Shown here in pieces: positions 17,319-25,358 of a stretch of 64,000 nt of DNA (positions within the stretch are counted from its first letter, which is position 1; every line of letters starts with the position of its first letter). The stretch comes from Pseudoxanthomonas kalamensis DSM 18571 (GTDB lineage Bacteria > Pseudomonadota > Gammaproteobacteria > Xanthomonadales > Xanthomonadaceae). Location: assembly GCF_010211745.1 (NCBI RefSeq), contig NZ_PDWQ01000001.1, positions 310,001 through 374,000 on the forward strand, written 5' to 3'. Position numbers and translations under genes: made by a program. The notes below the pieces were generated by a model. That model was given only the letters and a program-made list of their open reading frames with translations. It had not been told where the DNA came from and did not search any database.

Positions 17319-20300
17319 GCGTCGGCCCTCCGGACGGGGGCGGCCATCGGCGTCGGCGCCGGTTCATGTCCATAGCGCCGATACAGCACCGGCAGCAGCA
17401 GCAAGGTCAGCGCGGTGGACGAGACCAGCCCGCCGATCACCACGATCGCCAGCGGGCGCTGGATTTCCGAACCGGGACCGGAGGCCAGCAGCAGCGGCAC
17501 CAGGCCGAAAGCGGCGATGGTGGCGGTCATCAGCACCGGGCGCAGTCGCCGCCAGGCGCCCTCGCGCACCACCCGCTCCATCGGCAGGCCCTGCGCATGC
17601 AACTGGTTGAAATGGGACACCAGCACCAGACCGTTGAGCACGGCGATACCGAGCAGGGCGATGAATCCCACCGAGGCCGGCACCGACAGGTACTGGCCGG
17701 ACAGCCACAGGGCGAGAATGCCGCCGACCAGCGCGAACGGCACGTTGCCCAGGATCAGCAGCGCCTGTCGCACCGATCCGAAGGTCATGAACAGCACCAC
17801 GAAGATCAGCCCCAGCGCCACCGGCACCACCAGACCCAGGCGGGCGGCGGCGCGCTGCTGGTTCTCGAACTGCCCGCCCCACGCCAGCCGATAACCCGGC
17901 GGCAACGGCACCTCGCGGGCCACCGCGGCGCGCGCCTCCTCGACGAAGCCGACCAGGTCGCGGCCGCGCACGTTGGACTGGATCAGGGCAAAGCGCGAGC
18001 CGTTCTCGCGATTGACCCGCACCGGGCCGGAAGTCGGGGCAATGCGCGCCAACGTGCTCAGCGGCACTTCGCCCTCGTCGCCGCGGGCAATGCGCAGGTC
18101 GGAGAAGCGTTCCACCGAACCGCGAACCTGCGCGTCGCCGCGGACCAGGATCGGAGTCCGCTTGTCCGGCTCGATCACCGTGCCGGCCGGGACCCCCTCC
18201 AGCTGCGCGCGCAGTTCGTCCTGCACATCGGTCACCGCCAGCCCGGCGCGGCCGGCCGCCTGCGCATCGACCTTGACCTGCAGGTACTGCACGCCATCGG
18301 TGGCCTGGGTCAGCACGTCCTGCGCACCGGGCGTGCGTTCGATCACCGCGGCGATGCGCTCGGCCAGGTCGCCCAGCACGTTCAGGTCCGGGCCGAAGAT
18401 CTTGATCGCCACGTCGCCGCGGCTGCCGGTCAGCATTTCCGACACCCGCATCTCGATCGGCTGGGTGAAGCCGAACTCGACACCGGGGAAGTCGTCCATC
18501 ACCTCGCGGATCCGGTCGGTCAGCCATTGCTTGTCGGACTTGCGCCACTCGTTGCGCGGCTTCAATTCCATGAACAGGTCGGTTTCGTTCAAGCCCATCG
18601 GATCCAGACCCAGCTCGTCGGAGCCGACCCGGCCGATGCTGTGGCGCACCTCCGGCACCTTTTCGGCAATCGCGCGCTCCACCGCCAGATCGATCTGCAA
18701 CGATGGCTCCAGCGCGATCGACGCCGGCTTCTGCAACTGCAGCAGGATGTCGCCCTCGTCCATGGTCGGCATGAAGGTCTTGCCGGTACCCAGATAAGCC
18801 AGCACGCCCAGCAGCAGGGCCGCTCCGGCCAGCGACAACGCCGCGGCCGGCCGCGCCAGCGCCGTCTCCAGCAATGGCCGGTACAGGCGGTCGAGCTGAC
18901 GCATCAGCCACGGTTCGCGGTGCGCGTGTTCCTTCAGCAGCAGCGACGCCAGCACCGGCACCATGGTCAGCGACAGCAGCAGCGACACGCCAAGGGCAAA
19001 CACGATGGTCAGCGCCACCGGTGCGAACAGCTTGCCTTCCAGCCCCTGCAGGGTCAGTAGCGGCATGAAGGTCAGGCAGATGATCAGGATGCCGGCAGCG
19101 ACCGGGGTGGCGACTTCGCGCGCGGCGGCATAGACCCGGTGCACGCGCGGCAGCTGCGCGCTGCCGGCATCCGGATCGAGCCGGCTGACCGCATTCTCGA
19201 CCACCACCACCGCCGCATCGACCAGCATGCCGATGGCGATGGCCAGCCCGCCCAGGCTCATCAGGTTGGCGCTCATTCCGGTCAGCCGCATCAGCAGGAA
19301 GGTGCCCAGCGCGGCCAGCGGCAGCATCAACGCCACCACCAGCGCGGCACGGAATTCACCTAGGAACAACAGCAGCAGGATCACCACCAGCACGGTGGCC
19401 TCGAGCAGCGCGTGCTCGACCGTGCTGACCGCACGGCCGATCAGCACGCTGCGGTCGTAGAACGGCACCACCTTCACCCCCGGCGGCAGGCTGGGCGCCA
19501 GTTCGTCCAGGCGCGCGCGGATGGACTTGACCAGGGTCGAGGCATCGGCGCCGCGCAGGGCGACGACGATGCCTTCCACCGCCTCGCCGCGGCCGTCGCG
19601 GCTGACCGCGCCATAGCGGGTCAGCGCCTCGGTGCGTACCTGTGCCACGTCGCCAAGCCGTACCGGTGCCGCGCCATTGCCGCCGCTGCGGATCACCACC
19701 GCGGCCAGGTCCTCGGGGACGCGGATGGCGCCTTCGGTACGCACGATCAGGGCTTCCTCGCCGGCATCGAGGCGGCCGGCGCCATCGTTGCGATTATTGC
19801 GCTCGACGGCATCGACCACATCGCGAAAATGCAGGCCCAGCGTCGCCAGGCGCGCGCGGTCGGGAATCACCACGAAGCTGCGCGCCTGCCCACCCAGCAC
19901 GTTGACGTCGGCCACTCCCGGCAGGGTGCGCAGGGCCGGGCGCAGGGTCCAGTCGAGCAGGGTCCGGCGTTCGGCCAGGCTCAGGTCGCCGCCTTCGATG
20001 GTGAACATGAACACGTCCGACAGCGGCGTGGAAATCGGCGCCAGCCCGCCCCCGACATCGCCCGGCAGGCTGCCGGCGACGTTGGCGTAGCGCTCGGCCA
20101 CCTGCTGGCGCGCCCAGTAGATGTCGGTGCCCTCGGCAAAGTCGAGGGTCATGTCGGCGATGGCGTACTTGGCGGTGGATCGCAGCATGGTGCCTTGCGG
20201 CACGCCCAGCAGTTCCATCTCCAGCGGCGCGATCACCCGCGATTCGACTTCCTCCGGCGTCATCCCCGGCGCCTTCAGGATCAGCTTGACCTGGGCCGGG

Positions 20301-20428
20301 GAGATGTTCGGATAGGCATCGATGGGCAAGCGCAGGAAGGCGACCACGCCGGCACCGGCCAGGGCGGCGGCGGCCAGCAACACCAACACGCGCTGGCGCA
20401 ACGAGAATTCGATCAGGCGCGAAAGCAT
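17315..20428 (-). CDS. Heavy-metal efflux RND transporter (CzcA/CusA family)
   Basis: The 1037-residue inner-membrane proton antiporter has the RND layout: TM1 near residue 15, the first large periplasmic loop, TM2-6 from about 340, a second loop and a TM8-12 block. The TM4 signature reads GGLAIAIGMLVDAAVVVVENAVSRL-like, with D and E proton-relay residues but without the DFG triplet of CzcA-type zinc/cobalt pumps. I also see no clear copper methionine triad, so the metal is undetermined. The adaptor gene ends 7 bases upstream. DUF3240 and outer-membrane factor genes follow with overlaps. Confidence 0.92.
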   Translation of the reverse strand: MLSRLIEFSLRQRVLVLLAAAALAGAGVVAFLRLPIDAYPNISPAQVKLILKAPGMTPEEVESRVIAPLEMELLGVPQGTMLRSTAKYAIADMTLDFAEGTDIYWARQQVAERYANVAGSLPGDVGGGLAPISTPLSDVFMFTIEGGDLSLAERRTLLDWTLRPALRTLPGVADVNVLGGQARSFVVIPDRARLATLGLHFRDVVDAVERNNRNDGAGRLDAGEEALIVRTEGAIRVPEDLAAVVIRSGGNGAAPVRLGDVAQVRTEALTRYGAVSRDGRGEAVEGIVVALRGADASTLVKSIRARLDELAPSLPPGVKVVPFYDRSVLIGRAVSTVEHALLEATVLVVILLLLFLGEFRAALVVALMLPLAALGTFLLMRLTGMSANLMSLGGLAIAIGMLVDAAVVVVENAVSRLDPDAGSAQLPRVHRVYAAAREVATPVAAGILIICLTFMPLLTLQGLEGKLFAPVALTIVFALGVSLLLSLTMVPVLASLLLKEHAHREPWLMRQLDRLYRPLLETALARPAAALSLAGAALLLGVLAYLGTGKTFMPTMDEGDILLQLQKPASIALEPSLQIDLAVERAIAEKVPEVRHSIGRVGSDELGLDPMGLNETDLFMELKPRNEWRKSDKQWLTDRIREVMDDFPGVEFGFTQPIEMRVSEMLTGSRGDVAIKIFGPDLNVLGDLAERIAAVIERTPGAQDVLTQATDGVQYLQVKVDAQAAGRAGLAVTDVQDELRAQLEGVPAGTVIEPDKRTPILVRGDAQVRGSVERFSDLRIARGDEGEVPLSTLARIAPTSGPVRVNRENGSRFALIQSNVRGRDLVGFVEEARAAVAREVPLPPGYRLAWGGQFENQQRAAARLGLVVPVALGLIFVVLFMTFGSVRQALLILGNVPFALVGGILALWLSGQYLSVPASVGFIALLGIAVLNGLVLVSHFNQLHAQGLPMERVVREGAWRRLRPVLMTATIAAFGLVPLLLASGPGSEIQRPLAIVVIGGLVSSTALTLLLLPVLYRRYGHEPAPTPMAAPVRRADA

Positions 20429-20435
20429 CGGCGGC

Positions 20436-21581
20436 TCACTCCATCGCTGCCGCGGGCACCAGCGACTTCAGCAGCACGGTGCCACGGGTGACCACGCGGG
20501 CCTCGGCATCCAGTCCCGTCGCCTGGACCACGCTCACGCTGTCGTCGCCGCCAAGCAGGGCCTGCACCGGCACCGCCCTCACCCGCCGGCCATCGATGCG
20601 ATACAGCACGTGTCCGTCACCGGCCGGCAGCAGGGCAGCGGTCGGTACCGTCCAGGCCGCCTCGGGGGCCGGCAACCACAGGCTGGCGCTGAACTGCTGT
20701 CCCGGCAGGTAGCGGGCAGCATCGCCGTCCACGCGCGCCCGCAAGCGCAGGCTCTGGCTGGCGACATCGGTATCGGCACCGACCGCGACCACTGCGGCGT
20801 GGCTGCCATCGGGCAGATCCACCCTCAATCCCGGCGCCAGCAGGGCACGAACCCGCACCGGCACCGCCAGTTCGATATCCAGCGGACCGGGCTCGGCGAC
20901 GACGAAGGCCGGCTGCAGCGCCTCCACCGCCTGCCCCGGACCGATTTTCCGTCGCAGCACCCGGCCGTCCATCGGCGCCAGCAGCGCGTATTCGCCCGCC
21001 TGTCCACCGGCCACCGGCCGCACCTGCGCCAATGCGCCTTCGGCTTGCCGGCGCGCCGCTTCCGCGGCGGCGGCGCGGGCCCGGCTCTGTTCGTTGCGCG
21101 AAGCAGAAATGATGCCCTCGGCCAGCAACGCGGCGTCGCGGCGCGCCTGGCGCACGGCCGCATCGGCTTCGCCGCGCGCGCGCGCGGCATCGGCCTGCGC
21201 CATCAGCAGTTCGCGGCTCTGGATGCGCGCCAGCGGCTCGCCACGATGCACCGTTGCGCCTTCGTCCACCAGGATCCGGGTCACCACGCCGGCATAGGGC
21301 ACCACTGCCTGCGCACTGGCATCCAGCGGCGCATTGGCCTGCGCCGACAAACCCGGCAGCGGAATGCTTTCGGCCGCCGTTACCGGCGCGCTTTCGATGC
21401 CCTGGTTGCGAAGCTGGGTATCGCTCAGTTCAAAGCTGCCGTCATCGGCAAGCGAAGACCGGGTCTCCGTCTGCGATGGGGCCTCGCCACCCGGCCACAA
21501 CCACCAGGCCAGCAGCACGAGGGTCGCCAGCGCGATGACCAGGCCGACCGTGCGCTTGCGCAACAAGGGAAGGATGCTCAT
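20436..21581 (-). CDS. RND efflux periplasmic adaptor (membrane fusion protein)
   Basis: The 381-residue protein has an N-terminal membrane anchor (about residues 10-29), a biotinyl-lipoyl half motif AQAVVPYAGVVTRILVDEGATVHRGEPLARI, an Ala/Arg-rich coiled-coil hairpin (about 130-190), the matching lipoyl half (YALLAPMDGRVLRRKIGPGQAV) and the beta-barrel domain. It bridges the RND pump and the outer-membrane channel. The ATG at 21581 is chosen because it gives the anchor at the right place and follows the intergenic region with tandem repeats that may bind the adjacent response regulator. Confidence 0.88.
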   Translation of the reverse strand: MSILPLLRKRTVGLVIALATLVLLAWWLWPGGEAPSQTETRSSLADDGSFELSDTQLRNQGIESAPVTAAESIPLPGLSAQANAPLDASAQAVVPYAGVVTRILVDEGATVHRGEPLARIQSRELLMAQADAARARGEADAAVRQARRDAALLAEGIISASRNEQSRARAAAAEAARRQAEGALAQVRPVAGGQAGEYALLAPMDGRVLRRKIGPGQAVEALQPAFVVAEPGPLDIELAVPVRVRALLAPGLRVDLPDGSHAAVVAVGADTDVASQSLRLRARVDGDAARYLPGQQFSASLWLPAPEAAWTVPTAALLPAGDGHVLYRIDGRRVRAVPVQALLGGDDSVSVVQATGLDAEARVVTRGTVLLKSLVPAAAME

Positions 21582-21675
21582 CGCCGCATCCGCGTGGAAA
21601 GACGACAGGCACGAAAGACGGGCGGGAACATCGGGGATTCCTGCGATCCGGGGGAAGTGACCGCAGGATGCCAAG

Positions 21676-21697
21676 CCAAGCTTTGGCCAAGCTTTGG
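21676..21697. promoter_or_regulatory. Tandem 11-bp repeat, candidate response-regulator operator
   Basis: CCAAGCTTTGG occurs twice back to back, with a further partial copy (CCAAG) immediately before. One-helical-turn direct repeats are the usual binding sites of OmpR-family regulators. The site lies in the 152-bp gap between the sensor kinase gene and the adaptor gene, about 95 bases upstream of the adaptor start, where an activator of the efflux genes would bind. Confidence 0.5.
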
Positions 21698-21733
21698 CGG
21701 CTCAGGCGACGACGCGCCCCCGCCTGTGCGACA

Positions 21734-23125
21734 TCACAGCGCCGGCCACGGCCCCAACCGTACCGACAGCCGCCCTGCATGCAGGGCGAAACGCACCGGC
21801 AGGGCCAGCGCCTCGGCCAGGCCCAGCGAAAGCGCCAGCCCCAGCCCGGTGTGCTGCGCGGTGCCGCCTTCCGGATGCTTGCGCCAGAAGCGTTCGCCGA
21901 AGCGGTCGATGTCGGCGGCGGTCAGTTCCGGGGCGGCGTTCTCCAGCCTCAGTCGCCAGCCGTCTTCGCCGCCCTCAAGGCAACAGTCGATCGTGCCGCC
22001 GGCCGGGGCGTATTCGATCGCGTTGCGCAACAGGTTGGAAACGATCCGTTCGACGATGCCGATATCGCTGCGCACCCAGGCCGCATCCGGCAATTCCGCA
22101 TGCAGGACCAGGCCACGCATCGCTGCCGCGGGTTGCAGGGCCGACAGCAGGCGCGACAGCAACGGGACCAGGTCCAGCGGATCCAGCGCCGGCTGCTCCT
22201 GGCCCGACTCCAGCCGCGCCAGCGACAGCAGCGTATCGACGCTGCGCTGCATGCGCCCGGTCGATTCGATCGAGGCCTGCAGGCTGTCGCGCATCTGCGA
22301 TGGATCGTTGCTGGCCAGCGACGATTCGGCCTGCGCGCGGATCTCCGCCAACGGCGTTCGCAATTCGTGCGCCACGTCGCTGGCGAAGCGTCGCTCGCGG
22401 GAAATGGCCGCATACAGGCGACGGATCCCCAGGTTGAAGGCATCGGCGAACGGCACCAGTTCGACCGGGAAATCGGCGCCGATCGGCTGCAATGGCGTGT
22501 CCGCATCCAGCCGCGCGACCTGACCGGCGGTACGGTCCAGGGTGCCGAACAGGTGCTGCAGGATCAGCAGCACCAGACCGACTACGAGCAGCATCGCCAG
22601 CGCCACCATGCCCATCAGCAGGAAATGCACGCGGCGTTCGGTCCGGTCCCAGCTCTCGCGTTCGGTGGCAACCACCAGCAGGCGCGAGGCTTCGCCGCCA
22701 CCTGGCAGGCGCGTGGCCAGCGCACGGCCTGCGTGTCCGTCCGGCAGGCGGGTGTCGTAGAAACGCGGCGTTCCCCGACCCGTCGGTCCCGGGTCCAGCG
22801 CCACCCCGCCACTGCTGGAAGAATGCAGCAGCACATGCCCGTCGGCCGCGTATACGGTAAAGAATTCTGTATGCCCCTGCGGCTCGTATTCGGGCATCAG
22901 CTGTTCCAGCACCGGGAGATCGCGGGCCTGCAGAACGCCGCCGACGGCGCGCGCGCGCTCCAGCAGGACGTTGTCCAGCCGGCGATAGATTTCCGCATCC
23001 ACCCAATAGTCCAGCGCCACGAACATACCGCCCAGCACGCTGCCGACGACCAGCACCAGGCCGATCGTCAATCGTCGGCGCAACGACCAGCGACGCGGCG
23101 CGGTGAAGTCCGGCTCCGCACTCAT
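21734..23125 (-). CDS. Sensor histidine kinase of a metal-type two-component system
   Basis: The 463-residue kinase has two transmembrane helices (about residues 20-40 and 165-187) framing a periplasmic sensor domain of about 120 residues, a HAMP-like linker, the phosphoacceptor box FASDVAHELRTPLAEI (His near 252), and the N, G boxes (VSNLLRNAIEYAPAGGT, TGLGLALS). Its start overlaps the response-regulator stop as ATGA, and it lies directly before the metal efflux genes. It is therefore likely a CzcS/CusS-like sensor, though no metal ligand set is recognisable. Confidence 0.9.
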   Translation of the reverse strand: MSAEPDFTAPRRWSLRRRLTIGLVLVVGSVLGGMFVALDYWVDAEIYRRLDNVLLERARAVGGVLQARDLPVLEQLMPEYEPQGHTEFFTVYAADGHVLLHSSSSGGVALDPGPTGRGTPRFYDTRLPDGHAGRALATRLPGGGEASRLLVVATERESWDRTERRVHFLLMGMVALAMLLVVGLVLLILQHLFGTLDRTAGQVARLDADTPLQPIGADFPVELVPFADAFNLGIRRLYAAISRERRFASDVAHELRTPLAEIRAQAESSLASNDPSQMRDSLQASIESTGRMQRSVDTLLSLARLESGQEQPALDPLDLVPLLSRLLSALQPAAAMRGLVLHAELPDAAWVRSDIGIVERIVSNLLRNAIEYAPAGGTIDCCLEGGEDGWRLRLENAAPELTAADIDRFGERFWRKHPEGGTAQHTGLGLALSLGLAEALALPVRFALHAGRLSVRLGPWPAL

Positions 23126-23787
23126 GGCAGCACGTAGCCGAAACCGCGCCGGGTCTGGATCAGCTCGTCGCCACCGAAGCGGGACAGCTTGGTGCGCAAG
23201 GTGCTGACGATCACCTCCACCACCTTGTCCGAGGCGTCGCTGCTGCTGTCGTACAGGTGCTCGAAAATCCGGGCCCGCGACAGTACCCGCCCACGCTGGC
23301 GCAACAAGTATTCCAGCAGGCCGTATTCCTTCGGCGTCAGCCCCAGGTCCTGCCCGCCCCAACGCGCGCTGCGCGAACGCGCATCCACCTCCAGCGCACC
23401 GCAGCGCAGGACCGGGGCCAGCGGCTGCGCCGGCCGCCGCATCAGCGCCCGCACCCGCGCCAGCAGTTCCTCCAGCGAAAACGGCTTGACCAGGTAGTCG
23501 TCGGCGCCGGCGTCCAGCGCCTGCACCCGGTCCTGCACCTGGTCGCGCGCCGACAGCACCAGCACCGGTGCGGCACCCTGCCGCTGGCGGTATTCGCCCA
23601 AGACCTCGAATCCGTCGCGACGCGGCAGCATCAGGTCCAGGATCACCGCGTCGTAATCGTACGTATTCAGGAAATCGTTCGCCGCCACGCCGTCGGCCGC
23701 CACGTCGCAGACATAGCCGGCCTGCTGCAGGTAGCGCTGCAGCGCCTGCACCAGCGGTTCGGAATCCTCGACCAGCAGCAACCTCAC
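23122..23787 (-). CDS. OmpR-family response regulator of the metal efflux system
   Basis: The 221-residue protein has a receiver domain (VRLLLVEDSEPLVQALQRYL, phospho-Asp near 51 in AVILDLMLP, Lys in YLVKPFS) and a winged-helix DNA-binding domain ending IQTRRGFGYVLP. I prefer the GTG at 23787 because GGAG lies a few bases upstream and the protein then has normal family length. The ATG at 23826 would start inside a perfect 10-bp inverted repeat that looks like an operator. It is co-transcribed with the kinase gene. Confidence 0.9.
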   Translation of the reverse strand: MRLLLVEDSEPLVQALQRYLQQAGYVCDVAADGVAANDFLNTYDYDAVILDLMLPRRDGFEVLGEYRQRQGAAPVLVLSARDQVQDRVQALDAGADDYLVKPFSLEELLARVRALMRRPAQPLAPVLRCGALEVDARSRSARWGGQDLGLTPKEYGLLEYLLRQRGRVLSRARIFEHLYDSSSDASDKVVEVIVSTLRTKLSRFGGDELIQTRRGFGYVLP

Positions 23788-23820
23788 GTGCGCGCTCCGT
23801 TGGCCCGGCAATGCCGGCGC

Positions 23821-23849
23821 CTGCATTCTTTCATTCTGGAAGAATGCAG
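23821..23849. promoter_or_regulatory. Perfect 10-bp inverted repeat upstream of the response regulator
   Basis: CTGCATTCTT and AAGAATGCAG flank a 9-base spacer; the left side also contains CATTCT twice at 8-base spacing. Its position 34 bases upstream of the regulator start suggests an autoregulatory operator for the two-component operon. A stem without a T-run is less likely to be a terminator. Confidence 0.45.
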
Positions 23850-23900
23850 CACGCCCGCGCAACGTGACCTGTCGGGGCATGCACTCGCGGCGCGGCGGGC

Positions 23901-23906
23901 TAGAAT
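23901..23906 (+). promoter_or_regulatory. Orphaned -10 box of the original xthA promoter
   Basis: TAGAAT ends 6 bases before the ATG of the duplicated xthA start at 23913, the leaderless spacing seen elsewhere in the window. Since the island inserted, this promoter reads into the island end and no longer drives the complete xthA gene at 53623. Confidence 0.5.
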
Positions 23907-23912
23907 CGGCGC

Positions 23913-23935
23913 ATGAAGATCGCCAGCTGGAATGT
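23913..23935 (+). repeat. attL: left copy of the island direct repeat
   Basis: ATGAAGATCGCCAGCTGGAA plus TGT matches the right copy at 53623-53645 at 21 of 23 positions, with an identical 14-base core at 23919-23932. Both mismatches are synonymous third-position differences in the xthA reading frame. Confidence 0.8.
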
Positions 23936-24026
23936 GCACTGGCAAACCATGCGATTTCAGAATGTCTCATATGGGTACTTTAAACGCCTATTTTTAAGCA
24001 TCTTCCTGAAACTCGTGATGCCATGA
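23913..24026 (+). pseudogene. xthA 5' fragment fused to island sequence
   Basis: The first seven to eight codons encode MKIASWNV exactly as in exonuclease III, then run into unrelated island sequence and stop after 37 residues. It is the chromosomal gene start left behind by integration. If the leaderless promoter just upstream is active, a short chimeric peptide would be made. Confidence 0.75.
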
Positions 24027-24059
24027 GCATCCAGGCGACTTCACACCATCCAATTCGAT

Positions 24060-24080
24060 TGGGGGTATCACTGGGGGTAT
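24060..24080 (+). repeat. Left pair of TGGGGGTAT repeats, probable integrase arm sites
   Basis: TGGGGGTAT occurs at 24060-24068 and 24072-24080, a 12-base period, just upstream of the integrase gene. The same doublet with the same period and orientation occurs at 53549-53569 near the other end. Arm-type sites bound by the N-terminal domain of tyrosine integrases have this arrangement. Confidence 0.6.
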
Positions 24081-24093
24081 TCTAGAGGCCCCA

Positions 24094-25323
24094 ATGCTGG
24101 CTTCTCCCATGCTGACCGCAGTCAAGATCAATGCAGCAAAGCCTGCCGAGAAGGCGTACAAGCTAGCGGACAGTGGTGGACTGTTCCTGCTCGTACAGCC
24201 ATCGGGGGCAAAGCTGTGGCGCTACAAATTCCGCCTCGGCGGCGTCGAAGGGCTTGATGCGCTGGGTAGCTATCCCGAGGTCACACTTGCCCAAGCCCGC
24301 CAAGCCCACGGTGAATCCAGGCGCCTGGTGTCGCAGGGCATCAACCCAGTGGCAGATCGGAAGCAGCGCAAACAGGCGCTCTTCCAGGCCAACCTCGCTC
24401 GCGACAAAGGCAGCTTCGCGGCCATCGCAGCAGAGTGGTCGGCCGCAACCGAGAAAGGCTTGCGTCCAGCAACGCTCAAGCAGCGTGAACGGGAGTTACG
24501 GAACGACCTGCTTCCCAAGTTCAAAACACGCCAGATCAGCGACATCAGCCGGGTCGAGATCACGAAATTACTCAAGGTCGTGGAAGATCGTGCCCCAGAA
24601 GTTGCGCGCAACCTGCGCAACTATCTCTGGAGCATTTTCGAGTACGCGATCGACAGCGGCCTCATCACCGCCAACCCCGTGCCGACGGTCCGGGTGCTGA
24701 AGAAGCGAGACCAGACCAAACATCCGGCCCTATCCCCTGATCAGATCGGTGAGTTCCTGAGGAAGCTCGATGACCGCACCCTGATGAACGAGCAGACCCG
24801 CATCGCCATGCTGCTGGTGATGCTGACCACTTGCCGAAAGGCAGAGATCATCGGCGGCAGGTGGGAAGAAATTGATCTTGATGCAGGCGTTTGGGAGATC
24901 CCTGACGGACGCATGAAGAACAAACTTCCGCATTGGGTTCCGTTGTCCCGACAAGCCACCAGCCTGCTGCGCGAACTGCGCAAGCTAACCCCCGCAAACC
25001 AGGCGCTGCTGTTTCCGAATCGCCGCGACCCGAGGCGCTCGATGGCCAACCGCAGTCTCAATGCCGTCATGGAGCGGCTTGGCTACAGTGGCGAAGGCAC
25101 GCCGCACGGCATGCGTGCCGCTTTCAGCACCCACTTCAACGAGGAATTTGCAGGCGGGGAGGAGAAGGCCAAAGCAGGCAAGGAAGCCGTCGAATACTGC
25201 CTCTCACATATGCCGATGGGCATGACCCGCGCTGCCTACAACCGCTACGCATACAAGAAGGAGCGCCGAACGATCATGCAGGAGTGGGCAGACACGCTGG
25301 ATATGCTTCGCAAGCAGGAATAG
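24094..25323 (+). CDS. int: Tyrosine recombinase/integrase (DUF4102, P4-like)
   Basis: The 409-residue integrase has an N-terminal arm-binding DUF4102 domain (KLADSGGLFLLVQPSGAKLWRYKFR, ALGSYPEVTLAQAR), a SAM-like core-binding domain around 105-190, and a catalytic domain. That domain carries Arg in TTCRKAEI (about 247), HGMR (about 338), His in CLSHMP (about 372) and the nucleophile in AAYNRYAY (about 382). It lies 160 bases inside the left island boundary and points inward, so it is the enzyme expected to have inserted the island at xthA. Starts at 24094 or at the later in-frame ATG 24109 are both possible. Confidence 0.95.
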   Translation: MLASPMLTAVKINAAKPAEKAYKLADSGGLFLLVQPSGAKLWRYKFRLGGVEGLDALGSYPEVTLAQARQAHGESRRLVSQGINPVADRKQRKQALFQANLARDKGSFAAIAAEWSAATEKGLRPATLKQRERELRNDLLPKFKTRQISDISRVEITKLLKVVEDRAPEVARNLRNYLWSIFEYAIDSGLITANPVPTVRVLKKRDQTKHPALSPDQIGEFLRKLDDRTLMNEQTRIAMLLVMLTTCRKAEIIGGRWEEIDLDAGVWEIPDGRMKNKLPHWVPLSRQATSLLRELRKLTPANQALLFPNRRDPRRSMANRSLNAVMERLGYSGEGTPHGMRAAFSTHFNEEFAGGEEKAKAGKEAVEYCLSHMPMGMTRAAYNRYAYKKERRTIMQEWADTLDMLRKQE

Positions 25324-25358
25324 CGCTCAGAACCGGGCACACTTGGGGTCGGCAGCAG

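Noticed and set aside
23906-23935. tRNA gene as integration site
   Set aside because: No cloverleaf or tRNA-like 3' end is present; the duplicated sequence is the start of xthA.
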